Positions 8,794 through 17,500 of a stretch of DNA of 64,000 nucleotides are shown piece after piece. How positions within the stretch are numbered: the stretch's first letter is position 1; every line of letters starts with the position of its first letter. The DNA lies in assembly GCA_017694295.1 (NCBI GenBank), contig JADINA010000039.1, forward strand, positions 1 to 64,000, given 5' to 3'. This DNA is from Candidatus Alloenteromonas pullistercoris (GTDB lineage Bacteria; Bacillota_I; Bacilli_A; RFN20; CAG-826). The notes under the pieces are model-generated. The model saw only the letters and a list, made by a program, of their open reading frames with translations. It ran no database searches and was not told the origin of the DNA. Both the position numbers and the translations under genes were made by a program.

Positions 8794-11007
8794 TTACCGG
8801 CGTCCGCCTTTTCCGCGGGGGCCGCCGTGGCCATGGTGGTCATGGTCGCCGCGGGGGCGCGAAGGCCTTTCGCTCCGCTCGACGTAGCCTTCCGGCTTCT
8901 CCTCGAACTCGCGGTGGCTCACCTTGACCTTGCCCTTCTCGTCGAGTCCGATGACGACGACCTTGAGGGTATCGCCGACCTTGACGGCCTTGGTGGCGTC
9001 CTCGACGTAATTCCAGCTTAGGCGCGAAACGTGGCAAAGCCCATCGGTGTCGCCGAAGAGGTTGACGAAGGCCCCGTATTCCTCGACCCGGGTCACCTTG
9101 CCCTCGAATATCTCGCCGACCTTGGCTTCCCTGACGATGTCGTCGATGATGGCCTTGGCCTTCTCGATCATCGCCTTGTCGCTATGGTAGATGGTGATGG
9201 TCCCATCCTCCTCGACGTCGATCTGGACGCCGCCGCAGTCGGCGATGATGGAGTTGATGACCTTCCCGCCTTGGCCGATGACGTCGCGGATCTTGTCGAC
9301 GTCGATCTTGAAGCTGACCATCTTGGGGGCGTATTTCGACACTTCCTTCCGCGGCTCGGGGATAACCTTGGCGATGGCCTCCCTGATCTCGGCCCGGGCT
9401 TTGTTGGCCTGGGCAAGGGCTTCGGAGAGGACTTCGCGGGTGACGCCGTGGATCTTGATGTCCATCTGGAGGGCGGTGAGGCCCTTGGCGGTGCCGGCGC
9501 ATTTGAAGTCCATGTCGCCGAAATGGTCCTCAAGCCCCTGGATGTCGGTGAGGATGGTGTAGGGGTGGGCTCCATCAAGCGGGCCCGAGGTGATGAGGCC
9601 CATGGCGATGCCGGAGACGATGCCCTTGATGGGGACGCCGGCAGCCATAAGCGACATGCAGTTGGCGCAGATGGAGGCTTGCGAGCTCGAGCCGTTGCTC
9701 TCGACGACGTCGGCGACGCAGCGGATGGTATAGGGGAATTCCTCTTCGCTAGGCAAAACGTAGCTTAAGGCCCTTTCGCCGAGCTTGCCATGGCCGATCT
9801 CCCGCCTTCCGGGGGCGCCCATCCTTCCGATCTCCCCGACCGAATAGGGCGGGAAGTTATAATGGTGCATGAAGCGGCGCTCGGTCTCGCCGGTCAGATC
9901 GTCGATGATCTGCTTATCCGATAGGGGGCCGAGGGTCGTGGTCCCGATGACCTGGGTTTGTCCGCGGGTGAACATGGCCGAGCCATGGGCCCTCGGAAGC
10001 AGGTCGACTTGGCAATCAAGCGGCCTGATCTCATCGACTTTCCGTCCATCGGGCCTGATCTTCTCCTCGGTGATGAGGCGGCGGACCTCGTCGGCCACCA
10101 TCTTCTCGAGGATGTCGTCGACCATGAGCATCGACATCTTGTGGTCGTGCTCATCCTCGTATTCGCGTGAATCGTAATCGTCCTTTATCTCTTTCTTCAA
10201 AGCGTCGATGGCGTCTTGCCTTTCGAGCTTGTCGAATATCGAGATGGCCTTGACCATCCTCTCCCCAATGCGGGAATGAATGTCCTCGACGATCTTCGCA
10301 TCGGGAGCGTAGAGATCGATGTGGCGCTTGGGCTTGCCGATCTCCTCGATGATTCTCTTCTGGAAGGCGCAAAGCTCCTTGATGGCCTCAAAGCCGAACA
10401 TGATGGCGTCGAGCATCTCCTCCTCGGGGACCTCAGCCGCCCCGGCCTCGACCATCATGATGGCGGACTCGGTGCCGGCAACCGCGAGGTTGATGTCGGA
10501 TTTGGCCATCTCCTCCTCGGTCGGATCGATGATGAGCTTGCCATCCACGCGGCCGACGTAAACCCCGGCCACCGGGCCGTCGAAGGGGATGTCGGAGGTG
10601 CATAGGGCCAAGGAGGCGCCGAGCATCCCGGTCATCTCCGGGGTGTTGTCGCGGTCGACGCTCATGACAGTGGCGACGATTTGGACCTCGTTGCGGAAGC
10701 CCTCGGCGAATAGGGGCCTTATCGGCCTATCGATGAGGCGGGCCGACAAGGTGGCGTGCTCGCTGGCGCGCCCTTCGCGGCGGAGGAAGCTGCCGGGGAT
10801 CTTGCCGGCGGCATATTGCTTTTCCTCGTAATTGACCGTCAGAGGGAAGAAATCCCCTTCCTTCGGCTCATCGGCGCAGCAGGCGGTCGCGAGGACGACC
10901 GTGTCGCCGAACCTAACCAAGACCGAGCCATCGGCCTGCTTGGCGATTTCGCCGGCTTCGACTTGCAGATGCCGTCCGGCGAATTCGGTTTCGAACACTT
11001 TCTTCAT
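8794..11007 (-). CDS. pnp: Polyribonucleotide nucleotidyltransferase (PNPase)
   Basis: This 737-residue protein degrades RNA 3' to 5' by phosphorolysis as a trimer in the degradosome. The order is complete: first RNase PH domain, helical linker, second RNase PH domain with MGAPGRREIGHG, a KH domain (IRDVIGQGGKVIN), and an S1 domain (GEIFEGKVTRVEEYGAFV). The tail after S1 is short and rich in Arg, Gly and His. The start is an ATG behind AAGGAAAC. A long upstream region on the same strand could form a hairpin (see the intergenic entry). In Bacillota pnp usually follows rpsO directly; here a plus-strand gene separates them. Confidence 0.97.
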   Translation of the reverse strand: MKKVFETEFAGRHLQVEAGEIAKQADGSVLVRFGDTVVLATACCADEPKEGDFFPLTVNYEEKQYAAGKIPGSFLRREGRASEHATLSARLIDRPIRPLFAEGFRNEVQIVATVMSVDRDNTPEMTGMLGASLALCTSDIPFDGPVAGVYVGRVDGKLIIDPTEEEMAKSDINLAVAGTESAIMMVEAGAAEVPEEEMLDAIMFGFEAIKELCAFQKRIIEEIGKPKRHIDLYAPDAKIVEDIHSRIGERMVKAISIFDKLERQDAIDALKKEIKDDYDSREYEDEHDHKMSMLMVDDILEKMVADEVRRLITEEKIRPDGRKVDEIRPLDCQVDLLPRAHGSAMFTRGQTQVIGTTTLGPLSDKQIIDDLTGETERRFMHHYNFPPYSVGEIGRMGAPGRREIGHGKLGERALSYVLPSEEEFPYTIRCVADVVESNGSSSQASICANCMSLMAAGVPIKGIVSGIAMGLITSGPLDGAHPYTILTDIQGLEDHFGDMDFKCAGTAKGLTALQMDIKIHGVTREVLSEALAQANKARAEIREAIAKVIPEPRKEVSKYAPKMVSFKIDVDKIRDVIGQGGKVINSIIADCGGVQIDVEEDGTITIYHSDKAMIEKAKAIIDDIVREAKVGEIFEGKVTRVEEYGAFVNLFGDTDGLCHVSRLSWNYVEDATKAVKVGDTLKVVVIGLDEKGKVKVSHREFEEKPEGYVERSERPSRPRGDHDHHGHGGPRGKGGRR

Positions 11008-11386
11008 TGTGTTTCCTTTTTCTCTCTTTCTGTTTCTTTCTTAAGCAAACGCGAATATGTTACCACCGCCCCCACTCCCCTTCCACAAGGAAAGAGAAAG
11101 GAACTTCCCGCAAGCGTGCCCACCAAGAGCTTGAAGGAGAACTGGCATACAAGGCGAACTATGGGCAAAGCCCAACCGTCGGCGGTTCCTCTTTCCTTAT
11201 CGCCTCGGCCCCGCCGAGGGCCTTCCCGCTCCGCATTCAGGCTGACCGGAGGCCACGGCTTGGGACGCCCTTTTCGTTTAGGGCTTCGGTTTATGGGGTC
11301 CGGCATAAGGAAAGAGTCCTGGACATCAAAAATACCAATGTTTTCTCCTAAAAGTGTTGTAAAGTAACACTAACTGGAGAAAATCA
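11008..11386. other. 379-base intergenic region: pnp leader with potential long hairpin, plus AbiEi control region
   Basis: I see no convincing gene here. A short reading frame on the minus strand has no start signal and an odd composition. Bases 11089-11104 can pair with 11185-11196, enclosing about 80 bases, to form a hairpin in the pnp leader. The last 45 bases hold the nested inverted repeat upstream of the AbiEi-like gene. Confidence 0.45.
11341..11383 (+). promoter_or_regulatory. Nested inverted repeat covering the ribosome binding site of the AbiEi-like gene
   Basis: TTTTCTCC (11341-11348) pairs with GGAGAAAA (11376-11383), and inside it AGTGTT (11353-11358) pairs with AACACT (11366-11371). 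The right outer arm contains the GGAG ribosome binding site. As DNA it could be an operator for the encoded protein; as RNA it could hide the site. AbiEi-type proteins are known to bind inverted repeats in their own promoters. Confidence 0.65.
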
Positions 11387-11974
11387 ATGGTAATCAGCAT
11401 CCAGCAACTGCTTGATAAGTACAAGGACTACGTCGATCCCAAGGGCAAGATCAGAAGAGACGTGGAATCCGGCAAGCTATTTCATATCGTCCGAGGCCTT
11501 TACGAGACGGATAGGAACGTCGATGGCTCCTATCTGGCCCAGTTCATATACGGCCCGTCCTATCTTTCCTTCGAATATGCCTTATCCAAATACGGCCTAA
11601 TACCCGAAGCCGTCTTTCGAACCTATACATGCGCGAGCTTCGGCAAAAGGCGGAGGAAGCATTACGCGAACGCGTTTGGCGATTACCTATATCGCGACGT
11701 CCCCAAGCGTGTCTACCCCTACGGGTTCAAGATCGTCGTCCAAGGCAACTACTGTTACCACATCGCCACGCCCGAAAAGGCCCTCTGCGACAAACTTTAC
11801 GCGGTTGAGCCGGTCGCCTCGATGAAGGCCTTCAAAGCCCTGCTTTTCGAAGACCTCCGGATCGACGAGGAGGAATTCGACAAGCTGGACAAGGTATTCA
11901 TCAGAAAGATCGCCCCGTTATACAAAAAGAGAAACCTCAACTGGCTAGCCAAGATGGTCGAAGAGGCATCCTAA
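11387..11974 (+). CDS. Orphan AbiEi-like protein (type IV toxin-antitoxin antitoxin family)
   Basis: A 195-residue protein matching the AbiEi antitoxin family. An N-terminal winged-helix-like part (about residues 1-45, ending in RGLYETD) is followed by the family signatures YGPSYLSFEYALSKYGLIPE and IATPEKALCDKLY. AbiEi proteins repress their own operon and neutralise the nucleotidyltransferase toxin AbiEii. No AbiEii gene follows; the next gene is rpsO on the other strand, with only a shared terminator between. It is therefore an orphan, perhaps a pure regulator or the remnant of a module. It sits as a lone plus-strand gene between pnp and rpsO. The ATG is preceded by a GGAG site inside an inverted repeat. 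Confidence 0.82.
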   Translation: MVISIQQLLDKYKDYVDPKGKIRRDVESGKLFHIVRGLYETDRNVDGSYLAQFIYGPSYLSFEYALSKYGLIPEAVFRTYTCASFGKRRRKHYANAFGDYLYRDVPKRVYPYGFKIVVQGNYCYHIATPEKALCDKLYAVEPVASMKAFKALLFEDLRIDEEEFDKLDKVFIRKIAPLYKKRNLNWLAKMVEEAS

Positions 11975-11991
11975 TTTGTCTTTAGTCAATT

Positions 11992-12016
11992 AAAAAACCC
12001 GCCGCAAGGGCGGGTG
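11992..12016 (-). terminator. Terminator of rpsO
   Basis: CCCGCC and GGGCGG arms close a short loop. On the minus strand a run of six T residues follows. Confidence 0.85.
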
Positions 12017-12030
12017 GAGGAAGCGTTATC

Positions 12031-12300
12031 TTACTTCCTGATTCCAAGCGAGGCGATGAGCTCGGCGTAGCGCTTCTCGTCGTTGCGGGCGAGATAATCG
12101 AGAAGGCTGCGGCGCTTGCCGACGAGGATGAGTAGGCTGCGGCGGCTCGCGGCGTCCCCGTGGTTGGCTTTCAGATGCTCGGTGAGGGCCTTGATGCGCG
12201 AGGTGAGCAAGGCGATCTGAACCTCGGCGGCGCCGGTGTCCTTCTCGTTCTTGCCGTACTTCTTGACGATGGCAAGGGTCTCTTCTTTGCTAAGGGCCAT
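12031..12300 (-). CDS. rpsO: 30S ribosomal protein S15
   Basis: An 89-residue protein of normal S15 length that binds 16S rRNA helices 20-22 early in 30S assembly. The signature TGAAEVQIALLTSRI is present, as is HGDAASRRSLLILVGKRR. The start at 12300 (MALSKEET) is set by length, homology and a GGAG site eight bases upstream; in-frame codons further upstream belong to the leader. The leader of about 90 bases could allow S15 autoregulation, but I did not identify a specific structure. Confidence 0.97.
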   Translation of the reverse strand: MALSKEETLAIVKKYGKNEKDTGAAEVQIALLTSRIKALTEHLKANHGDAASRRSLLILVGKRRSLLDYLARNDEKRYAELIASLGIRK

Positions 12301-12386
12301 GGTGTTCTCCTTTCCTTTTAACTTGGCATTGCCCGCGCCGCAAGCGGAGAATCTCTTCATGCAGGCCCAGGCAAGCTGCAACGCGT

Positions 12387-12415
12387 ATATTAGGGGAAAC
12401 GGCGAAGAAGCGCAA
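12387..12415 (-). promoter_or_regulatory. Promoter of rpsO
   Basis: On the minus strand TTGCGC (-35) and TAATAT (-10) are separated by 17 bases. The predicted start of transcription gives a leader of about 80 bases before the S15 ATG. Confidence 0.7.
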
Positions 12416-12445
12416 CATTTATCTTGCGCCTTTCCCTCCTTTTTC

Positions 12446-12474
12446 TTGCCTACGCCCACGCGCAAGCATAATAT
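12446..12474 (+). promoter_or_regulatory. Promoter of typA
   Basis: TTGCCT (12446-12451) and TAATAT (12469-12474) are 17 bases apart. A GGAGG ribosome binding site at 12493-12497 and the ATG at 12507 follow. Confidence 0.7.
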
Positions 12475-12506
12475 AGCAACCGGTTTTTACCCGGAGGCTG
12501 TCATTT

Positions 12507-14342
12507 ATGGATATGCGCAACATCGCGATCATCGCCCACGTCGATCACGGCAAGACGACGCTGGTCAACGCCCTACTCGCCAATTCGGGAGCCTTCCGGG
12601 CCAACGAGGCGGTCCTCGACCGGGCCATGGACTCCAACCCCCAGGAAAGGGAAAGGGGCATCACGATTTTGGCCAAGACGACCTCAATCGTCTATAAAGG
12701 GACGAAGATCAACATCGTCGACACCCCGGGGCACGCCGACTTCGGCGGCGAGGTCGAGCGGATCATGCACATGGTCGACGGCTGCCTATTGCTCGTCGAC
12801 GCGTTCGAGGGGACCATGCCCCAAACCCGCTTCGTGCTGAAAAACGCCATCGAGAACCACATTAAGCCGGTCGTCGTCATCAACAAGGTCGACCGCCCCA
12901 ACGCCGACCCCAAGAAGGCGGTCGATGAGGTGCTCGACCTCTTCATCGAGCTGGGCGCGAGCGACGACATGCTCGATTTCCCCGTCGTCTACGCCTCCGC
13001 CCTCAACGGCACCTCCTCCTACGATCCCGACCCATCGACCCAGCAAAAGGGGATGGACCCGATATTCGAGACCATCATAAAGGAAATCCCCGAGCCCGAT
13101 TGCGACCCTTCCGGGCCATTTAGGATGCAGCCGGCTTTGCTTGACTATAACGAATTCGTCGGGCGCATCGGCATCGGCACCATCCGCGGCGGCTCGGTCA
13201 AAGTCGGCGACACGGTAGCCGACATCTCCCCAAACGGCGAAAGCAAAACCTTCAAGGTCATGAAGCTTTATTCGTTTGAGGGGCTAAAAAGGGTCGAAGT
13301 CAGCAAGGCCGAATGCGGCGACATATGCGCGATCGCCGGCAACCCCGAGCTCAACGTCGGCGACACCATCGGAGCCGATCCAAGCGTCGAGCCCTTGCCG
13401 CCGTTACGCATCGACGAGCCGACCCTGCAAATGGAATTCGGCACCAACTCGAGCCCGCTTAGGGGGCAAGATGGCAAGTTCGTCACCGCCCGCGTCATCG
13501 AGGAAAGGCTTTACGAGGAGGTCCAGCGCGACGTCTCGCTCCGCTACAAGAGGATCCCCAACACCGAGACGTGGACCGTCTCCGGGCGCGGGGAGCTCCA
13601 CCTCTCCGTCCTCATCGAGGCGATGCGCCGGGAAGGCTATGAGCTTGAGGTCAGCAAGCCCCACGTCATCATAAGGGAAATCGACGGGGTCAAATGCGAG
13701 CCCTATGAGGACTTGCAGATCGACGTCCCGAGCGAATTCGTCGGGGACATCATGGATACCCTCGGCCAGCGTGGCGGACTAATGAGCGACATGATCGAAT
13801 CCAACGGCCAAACCCGCCTGGTTTACGTGATCCCCTCCAGAGGCCTATTGGGCTTCGTCTCCAACTTTTTGACCCTCACGAAAGGCTATGGCATCATCAA
13901 CCACACCTTTAAGGAATACCGGCCCGTCTACGCCCACTCGGTCGGGGAAAGGCCGCTTGGGGTGCTCGTAAGCGTCGATAAGGGCCAAGCCACCCCCTAT
14001 TCGATCGAGAAGGTCGAGGAGCACGGCACCATGTTCATCGCCCCCGGGGCCGTTTGCTACGAGGGGATGATCGTCGGGGAGCACCGCTACCCGGTCGACC
14101 TTGCCGTCAACGTCACGGCCGCCAAGCCCCAAACCAACGTCAGAAGCTCGACCAAAGACCAGACCGTCGTCTTGAAGGCCCCGCGGAAGATGACCCTCGA
14201 GGCCTGCCTCGACTACATCAACTCCGACGAATTGGTCGAGATAACCCCGACCGCCTTCCGGATGAGGAAGAGGATCCTCTCCACCCCGGAAAGGAAGAAA
14301 TTCGACGCCAAAAGGAAAGCCCAAGCCGAAGAGAACAAATAG
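12507..14342 (+). CDS. typA: Translational GTPase TypA/BipA
   Basis: A 611-residue ribosome-associated GTPase of normal length that helps 50S assembly and stress adaptation. G1 is AHVDHGKTT near residue 10, the switch II region is [15 protein letters not shown], and G4 is NKVDRP. After the G domain come an EF-Tu-like domain II, EF-G-like III and V domains ([20 protein letters not shown]), and the BipA-specific C-terminal domain ([11 protein letters not shown]). The start ATG lies nine bases after GGAGG; a second ATG two codons later is possible. It is a plus-strand gene inserted between minus-strand rpsO and ribF. Confidence 0.97.
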   Translation: MDMRNIAIIAHVDHGKTTLVNALLANSGAFRANEAVLDRAMDSNPQERERGITILAKTTSIVYKGTKINIVDTPGHADFGGEVERIMHMVDGCLLLVDAFEGTMPQTRFVLKNAIENHIKPVVVINKVDRPNADPKKAVDEVLDLFIELGASDDMLDFPVVYASALNGTSSYDPDPSTQQKGMDPIFETIIKEIPEPDCDPSGPFRMQPALLDYNEFVGRIGIGTIRGGSVKVGDTVADISPNGESKTFKVMKLYSFEGLKRVEVSKAECGDICAIAGNPELNVGDTIGADPSVEPLPPLRIDEPTLQMEFGTNSSPLRGQDGKFVTARVIEERLYEEVQRDVSLRYKRIPNTETWTVSGRGELHLSVLIEAMRREGYELEVSKPHVIIREIDGVKCEPYEDLQIDVPSEFVGDIMDTLGQRGGLMSDMIESNGQTRLVYVIPSRGLLGFVSNFLTLTKGYGIINHTFKEYRPVYAHSVGERPLGVLVSVDKGQATPYSIEKVEEHGTMFIAPGAVCYEGMIVGEHRYPVDLAVNVTAAKPQTNVRSSTKDQTVVLKAPRKMTLEACLDYINSDELVEITPTAFRMRKRILSTPERKKFDAKRKAQAEENK

Positions 14343-14343
14343 G

Positions 14344-14371
14344 AAAAAGCCCCGTCCGAAGCGGGGTTTTT
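14344..14371. terminator. Bidirectional terminator between typA and ribF
   Basis: A CCCCG stem pairs with CGGGG, with an A-run before and a T-run after. It lies between convergent typA and ribF and touches the ribF stop codon. Confidence 0.85.
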
Positions 14372-15267
14372 CAGTTCTTAAGCAATTCCTCAACCGCTTT
14401 TTTGTCGCTACTAAGCTGCTGCTTCAATTCGCCTAAAGAGGTGAATTTCCTCTCGTCACGTATGCGGTAAAGGAAATCGACGTAAACCGTTTTGCCATAA
14501 TCGTCGGTCCCCGAATAGCCAAGCAGATGAACCTCGACGTGGTTTTCGTGGGGGCCGTCGACGCTTGGGTTGTCCCCGACGTTGATCATCGCCTTATAGG
14601 GCATGCCCCCAAGGTAGCATATCCCCGCATAAACCCCCTCTTTTGGGAGGATATAGGGGAAATTGAGAGAAAGGTTAAGGGTCGGGAAGCCGATCTTCCT
14701 CCCGTTTTGGAGGCCTTTGACCGTCTTGCCGCGTATTTCATAGAGATGACCCAATAGGCCCCAGGCCTCTTTGGCCTTGCCTTCTATTAAAAGCCCCTTG
14801 ATCCGGCTAGTCGATATTTTGCCCTTTGAATCGGAAAGCAGCTTGCAGACGTAGGTTTTGTATTTTCGCTTAAGCAAGCCTACGTCCCCTTTTGCCCCAG
14901 CCCCAAAACGGAAGTCCTCCCCAACCACCAATGATTCGGGGGCGATTTTGTCGATGACCTCGGCTAGGAAGGATTCGGGGGGCATGGAGATGAAATCCCT
15001 ATCTGTCTTGACGATAAAGCAATAGTCGATCCCCATCGAGGCGGCGAACCGCTCCTTATCGTCTAGCCCCATCAAGGCCGGGCCGGGGGAAAGAAAGGAA
15101 GAGGGCGGGGGGTCAAAAAGGAGGACCCCGGAATACAATCCATGGAATTTGGCTTCCAAAAGAAGCCGTTGATGGCCTTTGTGGAAGCCGTCGAAATTGC
15201 CAAGGGCGAGGCTTAAGCCCTTTATCGGGGCTATGGCCTTCCCGATTTCGAGTTCAACCGTTTCCAT
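14371..15267 (-). CDS. ribF: Bifunctional riboflavin kinase / FAD synthetase
   Basis: This 298-residue enzyme makes FMN from riboflavin and then FAD. The N-terminal nucleotidyltransferase domain carries LALGNFDGFHKGHQRLL, and the C-terminal riboflavin kinase domain carries GRKIGFPTLNL and EVHLLGYSGTDDYGKTVYVDF. The length is typical. Its ATG overlaps the truB stop by one base (TGATG), so it is translated with truB. The truB-ribF pair is standard in Bacillota. Confidence 0.96.
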   Translation of the reverse strand: METVELEIGKAIAPIKGLSLALGNFDGFHKGHQRLLLEAKFHGLYSGVLLFDPPPSSFLSPGPALMGLDDKERFAASMGIDYCFIVKTDRDFISMPPESFLAEVIDKIAPESLVVGEDFRFGAGAKGDVGLLKRKYKTYVCKLLSDSKGKISTSRIKGLLIEGKAKEAWGLLGHLYEIRGKTVKGLQNGRKIGFPTLNLSLNFPYILPKEGVYAGICYLGGMPYKAMINVGDNPSVDGPHENHVEVHLLGYSGTDDYGKTVYVDFLYRIRDERKFTSLGELKQQLSSDKKAVEELLKN

Positions 15268-16106
15268 CAGAACAGCCCCCTTTCCGAGCGGTAGCTCTCC
15301 CCTTCTTTCCTATAGACCGCGACCGCTTCCCCTTCCCTGACGATCAAATACCTTTCCGCCTCGCCAATAAGGTTAAGCCTCTTCCCCTGCTTGGCCGACA
15401 AAACCATCGCCTCATCGGCCTCGATACGAGGCAAATCGACATAGGGGGTCGGGTCGATTGGGTTAAGGAAATTAGGCTTGGAGAAGGAGCGCGCGTCTTT
15501 TAGGGAAAACGGCCCGACCGCGACGCGGCGAAGCTTTTCCAAATGCCCCACGGCTCCGAGCTTCATCGCGATGTCCTCGCCCAAAACCCGGATGTAGGTC
15601 CCCTCGCTCACCTCGCAGCTGAAGTCGATCCGGTTGCCTTTATGGAGCAATAGGCGGATCGAGTAAACCTCGATGTCGCGTTCCTTCCTTTTCACCTGCT
15701 TCCCAAGCCGCGCCATCTTATAGGCGGGGACGCCGTCGGTCTTAAGGGCCGAATAAGCCGGGGAAAGCTGCTTGGAGCGGCCCAAGAAGGAAAAAAGGGC
15801 GGACTCGATGGCTTCCTGGGTGAGCTTCGGGGCTTCCCTTTCCTCGACGACGCGACCGGTTTTGTCGCCGGTGTCGGTCTTGCTACCGAGGATGAGACTT
15901 GCGATGTAGGTTTTCCTTTTTCCTCCAAGATAAGGCAAAAACTTCGTCCCCTGCCCGATGGCGACCACCAAAACCCCGGTCGCGAAGGGGTCGAGGGTCC
16001 CAAGATGCCCCACCTTCCGCGTAAGCGCCGTTTTCATGACGGCGTTATCGACGTCGCGGCTGGTCAGCCCCTCCGGTTTGTCTAAAATCAGGATCCCGCC
16101 GTTCAT
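15267..16106 (-). CDS. truB: tRNA pseudouridine-55 synthase
   Basis: A 279-residue enzyme that converts U55 of tRNA to pseudouridine. It begins MNGGILILDKPEGLTSRDV, equivalent to the B. subtilis start, and contains the catalytic aspartate motif GHLGTLDPFATGVL. A TTG at 16166 would extend it by 20 residues with no family support. The ATG at 16106 lies nine bases after a TATAAT box (16116-16121) with no ribosome binding site, so the mRNA may be leaderless or nearly so. It forms an operon with ribF. Confidence 0.95.
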   Translation of the reverse strand: MNGGILILDKPEGLTSRDVDNAVMKTALTRKVGHLGTLDPFATGVLVVAIGQGTKFLPYLGGKRKTYIASLILGSKTDTGDKTGRVVEEREAPKLTQEAIESALFSFLGRSKQLSPAYSALKTDGVPAYKMARLGKQVKRKERDIEVYSIRLLLHKGNRIDFSCEVSEGTYIRVLGEDIAMKLGAVGHLEKLRRVAVGPFSLKDARSFSKPNFLNPIDPTPYVDLPRIEADEAMVLSAKQGKRLNLIGEAERYLIVREGEAVAVYRKEGESYRSERGLF

Positions 16107-16115
16107 AGCCGGACC

Positions 16116-16121
16116 ATTATA
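16116..16121 (-). promoter_or_regulatory. -10 box of truB-ribF, nine bases before the start codon
   Basis: A perfect TATAAT on the minus strand with a plausible TTACCA 17 bases upstream. The predicted transcript would start within about three bases of the truB ATG. Confidence 0.6.
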
Positions 16122-16342
16122 AACCGGCGAAAAGATGTTGGTAAGGAAGATGAGGCGAAGGCTCAAATCAAAGAGACGATGGACGGATTGCTATAATCCA
16201 AATATGGCGTCGCGAAGGCCACCTTAACGGGTAAGCCATTCGCATATCCGATAGCCCCAAGCGAGACGACGCGGAAGGCAATCGCCCCATCGCCTTGGTC
16301 AAACACGGTCGCCGCGACGGAAAGTTCACTCGGCGCGAATGG

Positions 16343-16371
16343 TTGATACTTGCCCTTCCATTCCCCATAAT
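16343..16371 (+). promoter_or_regulatory. Promoter of the ttcA-like gene, close to the start codon
   Basis: TTGATA (16343-16348) and CATAAT (16366-16371) are 17 bases apart. The ATG at 16379 begins eight bases after the -10 box, so the transcript is predicted to be leaderless. Confidence 0.68.
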
Positions 16372-16378
16372 AGCCCCG

Positions 16379-17497
16379 ATGAAATACCTGCGACGCGTCT
16401 TGGCTTATATCCGGAAAGCCGATGAGAAATACGATTTGATCCAAAAAGGCGACCGGATCGTCATAGGCGTCAGCGGCGGCAAAGACTCCCTTTGCCTGCT
16501 CAAATCGCTTGCGATCTACGGATTTTTCGCCAATAAGGAATTCACCCTTTTGCCCGTCACCCTCGACCTCGGCTTCCCCGGCTTCGACCCAGAGCCCCTA
16601 AACGATTACGCCGCCTCGCTTGGGCTAAGCCTAATCGTTGAGGACTGCCATGACGTCTACGAGATACTTAGGATACAAAGCAAGGGGAAAAGGCTTCCCT
16701 GCTCGATCTGCTCGCGGATGAAGAAGGCGGCCATCAACGAGGTGGCCAATAGGCTGCAGGCCAACAAAGTGGCCTTCGCCCACCACGTCGACGACGCCAT
16801 CGAGACGGCCTTCATGAACCTCGTCCACGGGGGACGGGTCGCGACCTTCGAGCCGAAGATGCGCCTAGAAAGGGCCAACATCACCTTCATCCGCCCCCTA
16901 TGCGAATGCTTCGAGTCGGATTTATCGGGGATGGCAAAGGAGGAAAATCTGCCAGTCGCGGCTAGGGTTTGCCCAAACGACGGGGAAACCGAAAGGCAAT
17001 GGGCCAAGGATTGGCTTGGCAAGCTTTACGCTTCCCGCCCCGACGCCCATCTAAACGCCGCCAACGCCTTGAGCAACCTAGACTCGTTCAACCTCCCTAT
17101 GTCCCACCTCCGCTTCGGCTTGGGGGACGGGCTTTCCGTCGCTCCGTTATCAACGCCCGAGCTAGCCAACGAATACGCCGCTTTGTCGATCAAGAAGGGA
17201 TTGAAGCCCCTTTCTAACGGCCTAGAGACCTACGTGTTCCTCGATAAAGGCAAGGTGTTCGGGGCGGTGAGCTTTCTAATGGGCAAACTCGAAGCCGAGA
17301 TCAGGCTTTGCGAGTTCGACCAAAAACGCGAGGAAAAGGCCATTTGCTGCCTAATCAAGGCGATGGCGGAGGCCGCGTATCGGCGCAACCCCTTTACCTT
17401 CGTCTATTCGGCGAGGAACAAGAAAACCGCCCGGAAGGCCGGCTTCGTTTTGTCAAAGCGGCCCGGCGGGCGGCAGCTCCTAATCAAATCCAACTAG
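16379..17497 (+). CDS. TtcA/TilS-type PP-loop tRNA-modifying enzyme with C-terminal GNAT-like extension
   Basis: A 372-residue protein. Residues 1 to about 260 are a PP-loop ATPase of the TtcA type: VIGVSGGKDSLCLL for ATP, a PCSICSRMKK motif near residue 107 whose CxxC fits the TtcA iron-sulfur site, and HHVDDAIETAFMNL. TtcA thiolates tRNA cytidine 32. From about residue 275 there is an extra domain, with KVFGAVSFLMG and ARKAGFVL resembling strands and the C-terminal helix of GNAT acetyltransferases. That reading is from pattern only. Family members are usually near 250-310 residues. The gene lies on the plus strand between rbfA and truB and ends three bases from the rbfA stop. Confidence 0.78.
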   Translation: MKYLRRVLAYIRKADEKYDLIQKGDRIVIGVSGGKDSLCLLKSLAIYGFFANKEFTLLPVTLDLGFPGFDPEPLNDYAASLGLSLIVEDCHDVYEILRIQSKGKRLPCSICSRMKKAAINEVANRLQANKVAFAHHVDDAIETAFMNLVHGGRVATFEPKMRLERANITFIRPLCECFESDLSGMAKEENLPVAARVCPNDGETERQWAKDWLGKLYASRPDAHLNAANALSNLDSFNLPMSHLRFGLGDGLSVAPLSTPELANEYAALSIKKGLKPLSNGLETYVFLDKGKVFGAVSFLMGKLEAEIRLCEFDQKREEKAICCLIKAMAEAAYRRNPFTFVYSARNKKTARKAGFVLSKRPGGRQLLIKSN

Positions 17498-17500
17498 AGG

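Noticed and set aside
11004-11306. 100-residue reading frame on the minus strand upstream of pnp
   Set aside because: Its Arg/Pro-rich composition, overlap with the pnp start and lack of a start signal suggest a chance frame in the pnp leader.
11387-12300. Complete type IV toxin-antitoxin pair
   Set aside because: The AbiEi-like gene is followed by rpsO on the opposite strand; no AbiEii toxin is present.
16163-16444. 93-residue reading frame on the minus strand between truB and the ttcA-like gene
   Set aside because: It overlaps the ttcA-like promoter and start, lacks a ribosome binding site and shows no family motif; the region is better explained by two promoters.
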